Below are positions 1-6,510 of a DNA stretch of 64,000 bases, in pieces; position 1 is the first letter of the stretch; each line of letters starts with the position of its first letter. The DNA is from Paenibacillus sp. YN15 (GTDB taxonomy: Bacteria; Bacillota; Bacilli; Paenibacillales; NBRC-103111). The notes under the pieces were generated by a model. It was not told where the DNA came from. It did not search any database and saw only the letters and a list, made by a program, of their open reading frames with translations. The translations under genes and the position numbers were made by a program. Where the stretch lies: assembly GCF_003285005.1 (NCBI RefSeq), contig NZ_QMFA01000034.1:17684-81683 (forward strand). The letters are read 5' to 3'.

Positions 1-238
1 TCGGCGCATGGAGATAGTGGGGCAGGCAGATATGGACGGTATCCACGTCAGGGTCAGCCAACACATCCTCTGCCCTGGTAAAGCTTTTGCAGCCGTATTG
101 CCCCGCCAAAGCGGCGCTCCGCTCGGGGATGATGTCGCAGACTCCGTACAGCTTGGCATCCGCCGCTTCCGCTATGGCCGCGGCATGCACCGGACCGATG
201 GCCCCGCAGCCGAGAATGACGGCATTTCTTGCGCCCAT
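1..238 (-). CDS. Gfo/Idh/MocA-family oxidoreductase, N-terminal part (truncated by window edge)
   Basis: Reading leftwards from an ATG at 238 the frame stays open to the window edge and gives about 79 residues. It begins with a Rossmann dinucleotide-binding fold (VILGCGAIGPVHAAAI), and has the VCDI strand end and the DVDTVHICLPHYLHAP segment typical of Gfo/Idh/MocA dehydrogenases, which oxidise or epimerise sugars and inositols with NAD(P). The start is supported by AAGAAGGAAGG upstream. The preceding isomerase gene stops one base before this ATG (TAATATG), so the two are probably translationally coupled in one catabolic operon. Substrate cannot be inferred; the C-terminal domain lies outside the window. 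Confidence 0.85.
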   Translation of the reverse strand, partial: MGARNAVILGCGAIGPVHAAAIAEAADAKLYGVCDIIPERSAALAGQYGCKSFTRAEDVLADPDVDTVHICLPHYLHAP

Positions 239-239
239 A

Positions 240-1004
240 TTATGCGAAACCTTCCTTCTTGAGGTTGTTGTAGCTGATCGCCAGGCTGTCGAAGGCTTCC
301 GTCGGGCCGGCATCCCGCTCGATGAGATACCACTTCACCTTGGCTTCCTCGGAGGCCTTGAAGATTTCCGGCCAGTTCAGGTTGCCTTCCATTACCTCGG
401 ACATAATCTGCTTGTCGTCGGCGATGGCCAGATCCTTGAAGTGGATGGCATCCACCCGTCCGGCCAGCTTGCGAATCCAGTTGACGGGATCTACCCCGCC
501 GTATTGCAACCAGTAGGTGTCCAGAGTGAACATGAAGGTTTCCGGATTGGTTTCCTCCACGAGAATATCCATGCCGAATTTGCCGTTAAATTTCTCAAAT
601 TCAAAATGGTGGTTGTGATAGCTGAATTTCAGGCCGTTTTTGCCCAACTCGTCGGCAATGGCGGAGAACTTGCGGGCGAAGACCGGATAACCGTCCGCAT
701 TGCGGAATTCGGTAGGCAGGCCGCCCAGACCGGCAATGCCGCAGCCCAGGGTATGGTGATCCTTGATAAGGCTGTCCAGCTCATCCACGAATTTGGAATA
801 TGGCACATGGGTCAGCACGATCTTAAGGCCGTGTGAATCGGCGATGGCCTTCAGCTCTTCGGCCGGCAAGGCCGCCTTGATGCCCGAAGCCTGGATGGTG
901 GTGTAGCCGATCTCGCGGACTTTCTTCAGCGTTGCATCCAGTTCCTCGGCGGTGTTGGTGTAATCCCGCAGGGTGTACATTTGGGCGCCCAGTATTTTGG
1001 TCAT
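240..1004 (-). CDS. Sugar phosphate isomerase/epimerase (xylose isomerase-like TIM barrel)
   Basis: 254 residues, the usual size for the AP endonuclease 2/xylose isomerase-like TIM-barrel family (IolE, IolI, hydroxypyruvate isomerase relatives). Family signs are the LGAQMYTLRDY start, KFSYHNHHFEFEKF with the metal-site histidines near residue 130, TLDTYWLQYGGVDP near 160, and IHFKDLAI near 185. These place acidic and histidine metal ligands as expected for a cytosolic isomerase or dehydratase acting on keto sugars or inositols. It lies between two Gfo/Idh dehydrogenases with 17 and 1 base gaps, suggesting a three-gene oxidise/isomerise route for one sugar or cyclitol. The exact substrate is not evident. 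Confidence 0.85.
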   Translation of the reverse strand: MTKILGAQMYTLRDYTNTAEELDATLKKVREIGYTTIQASGIKAALPAEELKAIADSHGLKIVLTHVPYSKFVDELDSLIKDHHTLGCGIAGLGGLPTEFRNADGYPVFARKFSAIADELGKNGLKFSYHNHHFEFEKFNGKFGMDILVEETNPETFMFTLDTYWLQYGGVDPVNWIRKLAGRVDAIHFKDLAIADDKQIMSEVMEGNLNWPEIFKASEEAKVKWYLIERDAGPTEAFDSLAISYNNLKKEGFA

Positions 1005-1021
1005 GGGGATCGTCTCCTTTA

Positions 1022-2188
1022 TCAGTGGGTTCCGGCCACGTCTGCGACCCGTTGGACAACATCGGGCTTGACGTAGGTGGAAGCTTTAATTTTGTCCTGA
1101 AGCAGATTGTAGAATCCGTCGTGGTCAAAGTTCTCCAGATCGGCCCAGCTGTCGGTCCAGGCGGAATAGTGGATGCCGTTGGAGATCAGGAGGCCAAGAA
1201 CCCCTTCTTCCCCGGGAGCCAGCAGCTTCTCGCCCTTCAGAATGGCATTGGTGAAATTCTTCATGATGCCCACATGCTGCTCTCCGCCGTTGGTATCCGC
1301 GGGAACCTCACATTTCCAGGCCTCCGGACGGCCGAAGGGAGCGGTGTTGGTCTTGTTGAATTCCCGTTCCGACACGCGGTTGCGGTGGAAGGTGATCACA
1401 TTCTTCTCCACGACGATCTTGCCCATGTCGCCGGAGATTTCCAGCCGGTTGGTGCCCGGAGATTCCGCTGTGGAGGTGATATATACGCCGCTGGCGCCGT
1501 TTTCGAATTCCATATAGGCGGTGACATCGTCCTCCACCTCAATATTGTAGAACTTGCCGAAGCCGCAGAAGGACCGCACCCGCTTGGGCATGCCGAGAAT
1601 CCATTGGAACAGGTCGAGATTGTGGGGGTTCTGGTTGATCAGCGTGCCGCCGCCTTCTCCTTCCCAGGTGGAGCGCCAGGTGCCGGAATCATGGTAGCAT
1701 TGGGGACGGTACCAGTCGGTGATGATCCAGACGGCCCGTTTGATGCCGCCCAGCTCTCCGCTTTTCACCAGGTCGCGAACCTTCTGGTACACCGGGTTGG
1801 TGCGCTGGTTGTACATGATGCAGAACAGCTTGTCTGACTTTTTGGCCGCTTCGTTCATTTCCAGCACTTGCTTGGTATATACCCCTGCCGGCTTCTCCAC
1901 CAGCACATGCAATCCATGCTCGAAGCCCTGAATGGCAAGGGGCGGATGGTCATAGTGGGGCACGGCGATGAGCACGGCGTCGATCAGGCCGCTTTTGTAC
2001 ATGGACAGGGCGTCCTCAAACACGGGAACCTCGGGCAGTGTCTTCGCGGCCCATTCCCTTCTTTCGGCGCTGATGTCGCATACGGCTCCCAGGACCAGGT
2101 TGGGCACCCGCTTATCCAGGTGAATGTGGGTGGCATGGGAGGTTCCCATATTGCCCAACCCGATTATACCAATTCTTACTTTATCCAT
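1022..2188 (-). CDS. Gfo/Idh/MocA-family oxidoreductase
   Basis: 388 residues. The N-terminal Rossmann fold begins VRIGIIGLGNMGTSHATHI (residues 4-22). The conserved EKPAGVYTKQ motif, whose lysine is the usual catalytic residue, lies near residue 98. The C-terminal alpha/beta substrate domain follows, with GGGTLINQNPHNLDLFQW near 180. It is the first gene of the leftward operon with the TIM-barrel isomerase and the second dehydrogenase. An AGGAGG ribosome site lies about 11 bases upstream. A divergent AraC regulator (2352-3209) shares its promoter region and is the likely controller. Probable role: NAD-dependent oxidation of a sugar or inositol in the cytosol; substrate unknown. Confidence 0.88.
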   Translation of the reverse strand: MDKVRIGIIGLGNMGTSHATHIHLDKRVPNLVLGAVCDISAERREWAAKTLPEVPVFEDALSMYKSGLIDAVLIAVPHYDHPPLAIQGFEHGLHVLVEKPAGVYTKQVLEMNEAAKKSDKLFCIMYNQRTNPVYQKVRDLVKSGELGGIKRAVWIITDWYRPQCYHDSGTWRSTWEGEGGGTLINQNPHNLDLFQWILGMPKRVRSFCGFGKFYNIEVEDDVTAYMEFENGASGVYITSTAESPGTNRLEISGDMGKIVVEKNVITFHRNRVSEREFNKTNTAPFGRPEAWKCEVPADTNGGEQHVGIMKNFTNAILKGEKLLAPGEEGVLGLLISNGIHYSAWTDSWADLENFDHDGFYNLLQDKIKASTYVKPDVVQRVADVAGTH

Positions 2189-2240
2189 AAGCTAACGCGT
2201 CCTCCTTTTTTCAATCCACGCACTCCATACGAAGCGCTGC

Positions 2241-2253
2241 TGAAACGGTTTCA
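2241..2253. promoter_or_regulatory. Perfect 13-bp palindrome TGAAACGGTTTCA (operator or cre-like)
   Basis: TGAAACGGTTTCA is a perfect dyad in the 163-bp divergent gap between the dehydrogenase operon and the AraC gene. It resembles CcpA cre sites and LacI-family operators but is one base shorter than the 14-bp cre consensus. It lies 53-65 bases upstream of the dehydrogenase start, a good position for promoter control. Confidence 0.4.
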
Positions 2254-2351
2254 TACTCCCATTCAATGTACCATTAAGGGCTTGCGCCAGCTATACAATC
2301 CTTGTTTGATACTATGCAAATCTTGCGGTAATATGGAGAGGGGTGAGACAT

Positions 2352-3209
2352 GTGAAAGCGGACCTGACGAGAGTCCGGCATACGTCGTCGGACGGCTCCT
2401 TTTCGATTCATCACAGCCGGGACGAAGTGCCCAATCCGGACCATTTTAAGCTGCATTATGAGCTGGGCTACGAGCTCTTTTTGTTCCTGGAGGGAAACGG
2501 CACCTATATCATCGAGGGCAACCGCTACGAGCTGTCCCCCGACTCCCTTCTTATTATGAATTCCACCGAGCTGCACGCCTTATCCATCTCGCCGGATCAT
2601 CCCTATGAGCGCATTGTGCTCACGCTGAAGAAGGATTTTCTGCCTCCTTTCCTGTCCCACGGGGTGGATTTTTGCCGATCCCTCAAGTACCGGAAGCTGG
2701 GGCACGGCAATTTGATCCAGGGAGAGCTGGTGCGCAAAAACGGAATTCTGGACTATTACGGGAAGCTGCTGCGGCTGCTTGCCGATCCCGGTCCCGAGGA
2801 GGAATTTGTAGCCAAGTGCATCATCGCGGAGCTTCTGGCCTCCGTCAACAGCATCAAGGAAAACGAGCTGCTGAACGCCCAATTGCATAAGCCGGCCATG
2901 ACCAAAATCGGCGAGCTGCTGGAATACATCAACGCCAATCTCAACGAGGCGCTGACCCTGGACGCTTTGGCGGAGCGATTCTTCCTCACCAAATATCATC
3001 TGTGCCATATTTTCAAGGAGGCGACAGGCTACTCCATCAATCAATATATTTCCTACAAGCGCATCCATATGGCGGACGCCCTTATGCTGGAAGGTTATGC
3101 GCCGACCCAGGCCTGCTTCATGTCGGGCTTTAACAGCTATTCCAACTTCTACAAATCCTACCGCAAGCTCACCGGGCGTTCCCCGCGGCATTTCAAAAGC
3201 GGTCAATAA
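2352..3209 (+). CDS. AraC-family transcriptional regulator with cupin sensor domain
   Basis: About 285 residues. The N-terminal cupin-like (AraC_binding) half is recognisable from HSRDEVPNPDHFKLHYELGY, LFLFLEGNGTYIIEG and SPDSLLIMNSTELHAL. The C-terminal part holds the two helix-turn-helix motifs of AraC/XylS proteins (LDALAERFFLTKYHLCHIFK and ACFMSGFNSYSNFYKSYRK), ending GRSPRHFKS. The start chosen is GTG at 2352 because GGAGAGGG at 2334-2341 is properly spaced from it; the GTG at 2343 touches that ribosome site. It is transcribed away from the sugar dehydrogenase operon, so it probably activates that operon when it binds the relevant sugar. Cytosolic DNA-binding protein; ligand unknown. Confidence 0.88.
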   Translation: MKADLTRVRHTSSDGSFSIHHSRDEVPNPDHFKLHYELGYELFLFLEGNGTYIIEGNRYELSPDSLLIMNSTELHALSISPDHPYERIVLTLKKDFLPPFLSHGVDFCRSLKYRKLGHGNLIQGELVRKNGILDYYGKLLRLLADPGPEEEFVAKCIIAELLASVNSIKENELLNAQLHKPAMTKIGELLEYINANLNEALTLDALAERFFLTKYHLCHIFKEATGYSINQYISYKRIHMADALMLEGYAPTQACFMSGFNSYSNFYKSYRKLTGRSPRHFKSGQ

Positions 3210-3241
3210 GCGATCAATCATTAGAAGAATGACAAAAAAGC

Positions 3242-3259
3242 TCTTGAACTCTCTCAAGA
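3242..3259. promoter_or_regulatory. Perfect inverted repeat TCTTGA-N6-TCAAGA
   Basis: TCTTGA (3242-3247) and TCAAGA (3254-3259) form an exact dyad with a 6-base spacer between the AraC stop and the methionine-rich ORF. No U-run follows it, so it looks more like an operator or small RNA stem than a terminator. TTGAAC inside it could be a -35 for the small ORF, with a weak TA-rich -10 about 17 bases further on. Confidence 0.35.
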
Positions 3260-3313
3260 ACTGTAGTAGTTTAATAGTTGTAAGCCTATTTTCCATTTAA
3301 AGGAGGTGCCGGC

Positions 3314-3418
3314 ATGGAGAAGATGATGAACATGATGATGGCCAAAATGCAGGAATGCGACGAAATGACCACCATGATGATGGACATGATGCGCGACATG
3401 AAGAAGGTTTCGATGTAA
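3314..3418 (+). CDS. Methionine-rich micropeptide (34 residues), function unknown
   Basis: ATG at 3314 to TAA at 3416-3418 encodes 34 residues, 15 of them methionine. Clusters are MMNMMM (4-9), TTMMMDMMRDM (19-29) and a C-terminal VSM, with a single cysteine at 15. The ribosome site AAAGGAGGTG is essentially consensus and its GGAGG ends 7 bases before the ATG, which argues for real translation despite the size. Methionines recur with roughly helical spacing among Asp, Glu and Lys, suggesting an amphipathic or metal-binding helix. Copper-handling proteins use Met-rich motifs, but nothing else points to copper here. Not recognised as a known family. Confidence 0.55.
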   Translation: MEKMMNMMMAKMQECDEMTTMMMDMMRDMKKVSM

Positions 3419-3428
3419 GACGTTGCAG

Positions 3429-3616
3429 GTTTGCCGGAATCTGGACCATTCCCGCAAACAGATCAGGCTGACGGACAAGCGGACCTCCGCAGGACCGCCG
3501 GCTTGCTTGGCCAAGCAGACCGCTGCACGGCCCTTCCTAATATTCCCGGACAAGCGGACCTCCGCATCCCGGGACCCTACTGACGCATTCGGTCAAGCAG
3601 ACAGCTGCAGACCGGT
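3429..3616. repeat. Array of short hairpins: one long stem plus four CAAGCRGAC units
   Basis: Right after the micropeptide stop, GTTTGC-C-GGAAT (3429-3440) pairs with ATTCC-C-GCAAAC (3448-3459) around a 7-base loop with one C/C mismatch. Four units beginning CAAGCRGAC follow at about 3476, 3512, 3551 and 3594, spaced 36-43 bases apart. Each contains a mini-hairpin (GCGGA-CC-TCCGC twice; GCAG-N4-CTGC twice). Two units share the identical string GGACAAGCGGACCTCCGCA. A T-run follows the last unit at about 3618. The spacers are not conserved like CRISPR spacers. Probably a dispersed intergenic repeat or a structured 3' UTR. Confidence 0.5.
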
Positions 3617-3641
3617 GTTTTTTTAAATTTTACGGACCTTT

Positions 3642-3971
3642 TTACCCCAGCTGCCGAAGGCGGATTCCGATCCGGGTACGCTGCCGCTTCAGCTCCAACG
3701 CCTCTTCCCGCAGCGCCAGCTCCTCGCCCTTGCGGCTGAGGGAGCGGATTTCCCGGTACAGGACCAGCATCCGACCGTTGATCTCATCAAACCTGCGCCA
3801 CAGCTCCTCCTTGGATTGCAGCCTCGCCTCCCGGCGGATCAGCTGCTCCCTGTTATAGAGCCTCCCGAGAATTTCCTGCTGCCATGCCGTATCTCCCAGG
3901 CTTCTTGCCAGGTTGTATAAATCCAGCTGATCGTTCACCCATGCTCCGGCAATTGCCTGTGCAGAACCCAT
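3642..3971 (-). CDS. Small coiled-coil protein, function unknown
   Basis: 109 residues from the preferred ATG at 3971, which has GGAG 9 bases upstream; an in-frame ATG at 3980 directly abuts that ribosome site. Highly charged and helical. The second half (roughly 45-105) is rich in Glu, Arg and Leu with heptad-like spacing (RRFDEINGRMLVLYREIRSL and following), consistent with a coiled coil. It lacks a signal peptide or membrane helix, so it is probably cytosolic. I do not recognise the family. A good sigma-A-type promoter with a palindrome over its -10 lies upstream (4009-4043), so it is probably a single regulated gene. Confidence 0.6.
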   Translation of the reverse strand: MGSAQAIAGAWVNDQLDLYNLARSLGDTAWQQEILGRLYNREQLIRREARLQSKEELWRRFDEINGRMLVLYREIRSLSRKGEELALREEALELKRQRTRIGIRLRQLG

Positions 3972-4008
3972 GACCAACATCTCCGTCCTTATCCGGCTTC
4001 AATTTTAT

Positions 4009-4043
4009 ACCTAGTATTATACTAGGTTTTTATGGTTTTGCAA
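4009..4043 (-). promoter_or_regulatory. Sigma-A promoter with 19-bp operator-like palindrome over the -10
   Basis: On the minus strand TTGCAA (4038-4043) and TATAAT (4016-4021) are separated by 16 bases. The -10 lies inside ACCTAGTATTATACTAGGT (4009-4027), two exact 9-base arms around one central base. A repressor bound there would block RNA polymerase. The regulated gene is the small coiled-coil ORF 3642-3971. The binding factor is unknown. Confidence 0.6.
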
Positions 4044-4106
4044 GAAAAACCTCAGCCTCCGGTAAAAAACTGTCCGCCTATAAAGTCCGGCAGGCTGGAG
4101 TTTACA

Positions 4107-4156
4107 GGAGAAAAAGGGAGCAATAACGGAAAAGCGCCTGCCGTTATCACTCCCTT
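4107..4156 (-). terminator. Rho-independent terminator downstream of the GH52 gene
   Basis: On the minus strand AAGGGAG-TG-ATAACGG pairs with CCGTTAT-TG-CTCCCTT around an 11-base loop, and the descending arm runs into CTTTTTCT. It lies about 180 bases beyond the GH52 stop and probably ends that operon. Confidence 0.75.
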
Positions 4157-4234
4157 ATTCGAGCTTGCAATGAAATAGCCATCCATGCTGCGTTTCCCGC
4201 CGCACCTTTAGACCGATGAAATGTCGGAGAGGCC

Positions 4235-4334
4235 CCTCAAACCGGCTTTGCCGGTTTCGAGGCTTCCATAACACTATCCGGCCTGCGGCAAGGACCAGTG
4301 TTATTTCAGGGTAGCGGAACATCCCCTTCCGCTA
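4235..4334 (-). other. Series of stem-loops in the GH52 3' untranslated region
   Basis: Three consecutive hairpins lie between the GH52 stop and the terminator. TAGCGGAA (4312-4319) pairs with TTCCGCTA (4327-4334), which includes the stop codon. ATAACACT (4268-4275) pairs with AGTGTTAT (4297-4304). CCTCAAACCGGC (4235-4246) pairs with the 4250-4262 arm around a TTT loop. A smaller CCGA-N7-TCGG hairpin lies near 4213-4227. They could stabilise the mRNA or belong to a structured non-coding RNA; I recognise no known class. Confidence 0.4.
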
Positions 4335-6476
4335 TTCCTCCAGCCAGAGAATTGCGGTCACACCCCGGGGATAATACTTGCTGCCCTTGGCGAATCCGGC
4401 CAGAATCTGGTCGCTCCAGCTCCAGATGCCGTTGCGGGGATCGGTGAGCCAAGCCGCATGGGCGGCGTCTGCCCGCTGGCCCGCTTCATCCCGGGGCAAA
4501 CCCAGAATATGCCGGGCAATAAACTGGCACAGGTAAATTTTGCTGAGCCAGGAGTTGTCGCTGGTGGACGAAAGCTTCCAGCCCCCGTCCGCGAACAGGC
4601 ATGCGCCCTCCGTCAATACCGTACGCAGATGGCGGTCCAAGGCTTCCAGGTAGGCCTTGTACGGTCCCTGGCGGTCCAGGGCTGCGGCACAGCCGGCTGC
4701 GTAGGGAAATACCAGCCCCTCTATGGCGGGGATGATCCGGGAGTCGTTGTCTTCGTGAATGACCGCCGGAATGTAGCCGTCCTCCGTCATGTGGGCGGCT
4801 AATGTATCCGCGCAGCGCCTGGCTTGGAGAGCGGCCAGCGCGGCGGCTTCGGACAAGCCGCGGGAGCGGAAAACCCGCTCCAAGGCCACATATGCCGCCC
4901 AGCATTTGCCCGCCAGGTAAATATTGTTCCGGGCCTGGCCCAGGGATACGTCCAGGCTGTCGTAGGTGGTAATTTCCGCGCCGGTTCCGCAGCGGGAGCT
5001 GTCCAGTCCCATAATGCCGTTGCGCTGTTCCGGGTCGGGATGATCCCGGTTGGCCATGCTGGCCAGACATTGCTCCAGAAGCGGCAGCTTCCCTTTCAGC
5101 CAGCCGGCATCCCCGGACCGGTGGGTGTAAACGGCGGCGCAAAGCACCCAGTTGACCAATTGCTCATGGGTCATATACGAGAAGCATCCGCTCAAATCCG
5201 GCTGTTCGTAGCTGGAATAGCCGGGAACCGAAAATGCATTGGCCACCCCCATGTCATGGGTGAAGCTGATCCCGCCGGGATACAGCCGCTCCTCCCCGGG
5301 AAACCGGACCTGGTCGGTATAGCTGAAGCGCTCCGCAAACATATCCAGCTCGTTTTTGACTGTCCAGGGATTCATCCGCAGTTCAAAAAACAGCTGGTCC
5401 ACCGTCAAATCGAAGGTGTTCATCATCCGGTACTGCCCTTCGTTCACCACCCAGAAGGGGCGTCCTGCCCGATCCAGCAGTTGGGTATTCCCGTAATAGC
5501 TGCGGATGGAATGGATTAGCATAAAGCGCTGGTCCTCCGACAGCTTGCTTCCGGAGAGCATGGCGTCGGAAGCGGTGCAGCTGCCGCCGATGGCTTCGTA
5601 ATGGTCCAGCGCGTATTGGGCCACCTGCTCAATATTGGCAAAGCAGCGGGTATACCAATAGCTCATGTCCTCTCCTGCGGTGACATAGCCTGCCCGGTAG
5701 AAGCAGATGGCAAACCGGAAGGTCCGCAGTTCCCCTGCGGGGGTTTCCATAATAAAAGCGGCGACTCTGCCCAGGCCGTTTTGGGCCGGATGTCCGGCGG
5801 AGCTTTGCAGAATGATTTTTTCAATGGTACTGTGCTGCGTGGAATGGACATCGGCATCCAGCGTGGCGATAGCCGTGTGGCGGCCCTGCCCGATCCCCTT
5901 CATCCCGGAGGCGGTCTGGAAGCGGCGCATATGGGAGTAGGGGTCCGTCCCTTGGTACCCCAGCATGGCCTTGCGGGGACGGCTGCCTTGTCTGTTGTCC
6001 ACGGTGATCTCCGCCAGCACCGCCGGCACCAGCGCCTCCCGAAGCTCCGCTTCTCCCGCTGTTTCCGGATTGGGCACCGGCCGGACCTGGGACAGAATGC
6101 GGAGGGTCAAGTCGCCCGCCTGCCAGGTGTCCGTTCCTAAGCGGAACTCCCGGCGGATTGCCTCCTGCCGGAAAGGGCGGAGCAGCGCTTTGCTCTCCTC
6201 CTCCCCGGCAGCTGCGTGGTCCGCCAGCGTAAACCATTTGCTTTCATCAAAATTGTCTCCGAAGAAGGGAAAGCCTTCGTATCCCGCCCCTTCCGCGCGC
6301 TCCAGAATGGCGTACACCTGCTCCCGGGGCGGCTGGGCCCGCTCCAGATCAAACCCTCCGGCTGCTCCCGGGTAACCCAGGGTAAAGCTGGCATATGCCC
6401 CTATGGGGGAATGATGGGCGTTAAAAAACGGATTGTGCAATGGAGGCTTCTCCTGGGATTCGGACAGCCTTTTCAT
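4332..6476 (-). CDS. GH52 beta-xylosidase
   Basis: 714 residues, the expected size for glycoside hydrolase family 52, which contains retaining intracellular beta-xylosidases that release xylose from xylo-oligosaccharides. Long stretches match the remembered Geobacillus enzyme: FFNAHHSPIGAYASFTLGYP (17-36), RSYYGNTQLL (325-334), NGIMGLDSSR, ITTYDSLDVSLGQARNN and YYPRGVTAILWLEE at the C-terminus. By alignment the nucleophile is Glu346 in WVVNEGQYR and the acid/base is Asp506 in TTYDSLD, 160 residues apart as in the Geobacillus enzyme (335/495). No signal peptide. It is the last gene after two permeases and a binding protein, so it probably hydrolyses the imported sugar in the cytosol. Confidence 0.93.
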   Translation of the reverse strand: MKRLSESQEKPPLHNPFFNAHHSPIGAYASFTLGYPGAAGGFDLERAQPPREQVYAILERAEGAGYEGFPFFGDNFDESKWFTLADHAAAGEEESKALLRPFRQEAIRREFRLGTDTWQAGDLTLRILSQVRPVPNPETAGEAELREALVPAVLAEITVDNRQGSRPRKAMLGYQGTDPYSHMRRFQTASGMKGIGQGRHTAIATLDADVHSTQHSTIEKIILQSSAGHPAQNGLGRVAAFIMETPAGELRTFRFAICFYRAGYVTAGEDMSYWYTRCFANIEQVAQYALDHYEAIGGSCTASDAMLSGSKLSEDQRFMLIHSIRSYYGNTQLLDRAGRPFWVVNEGQYRMMNTFDLTVDQLFFELRMNPWTVKNELDMFAERFSYTDQVRFPGEERLYPGGISFTHDMGVANAFSVPGYSSYEQPDLSGCFSYMTHEQLVNWVLCAAVYTHRSGDAGWLKGKLPLLEQCLASMANRDHPDPEQRNGIMGLDSSRCGTGAEITTYDSLDVSLGQARNNIYLAGKCWAAYVALERVFRSRGLSEAAALAALQARRCADTLAAHMTEDGYIPAVIHEDNDSRIIPAIEGLVFPYAAGCAAALDRQGPYKAYLEALDRHLRTVLTEGACLFADGGWKLSSTSDNSWLSKIYLCQFIARHILGLPRDEAGQRADAAHAAWLTDPRNGIWSWSDQILAGFAKGSKYYPRGVTAILWLEE

Positions 6477-6510
6477 ATGTTTGCCTTCCTTTCTTCCCGA
6501 TGCTCCGCTG

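Noticed and set aside
3475..3616. Possible short CRISPR array
   Set aside because: Repeats are only 9-19 bases and imperfect, spacers have unequal length and contain hairpin parts, and no cas genes are near.
4235..4334. Self-cleaving ribozyme (twister or hammerhead-like)
   Set aside because: The conserved catalytic-core sequences of those classes were not found in the hairpins.
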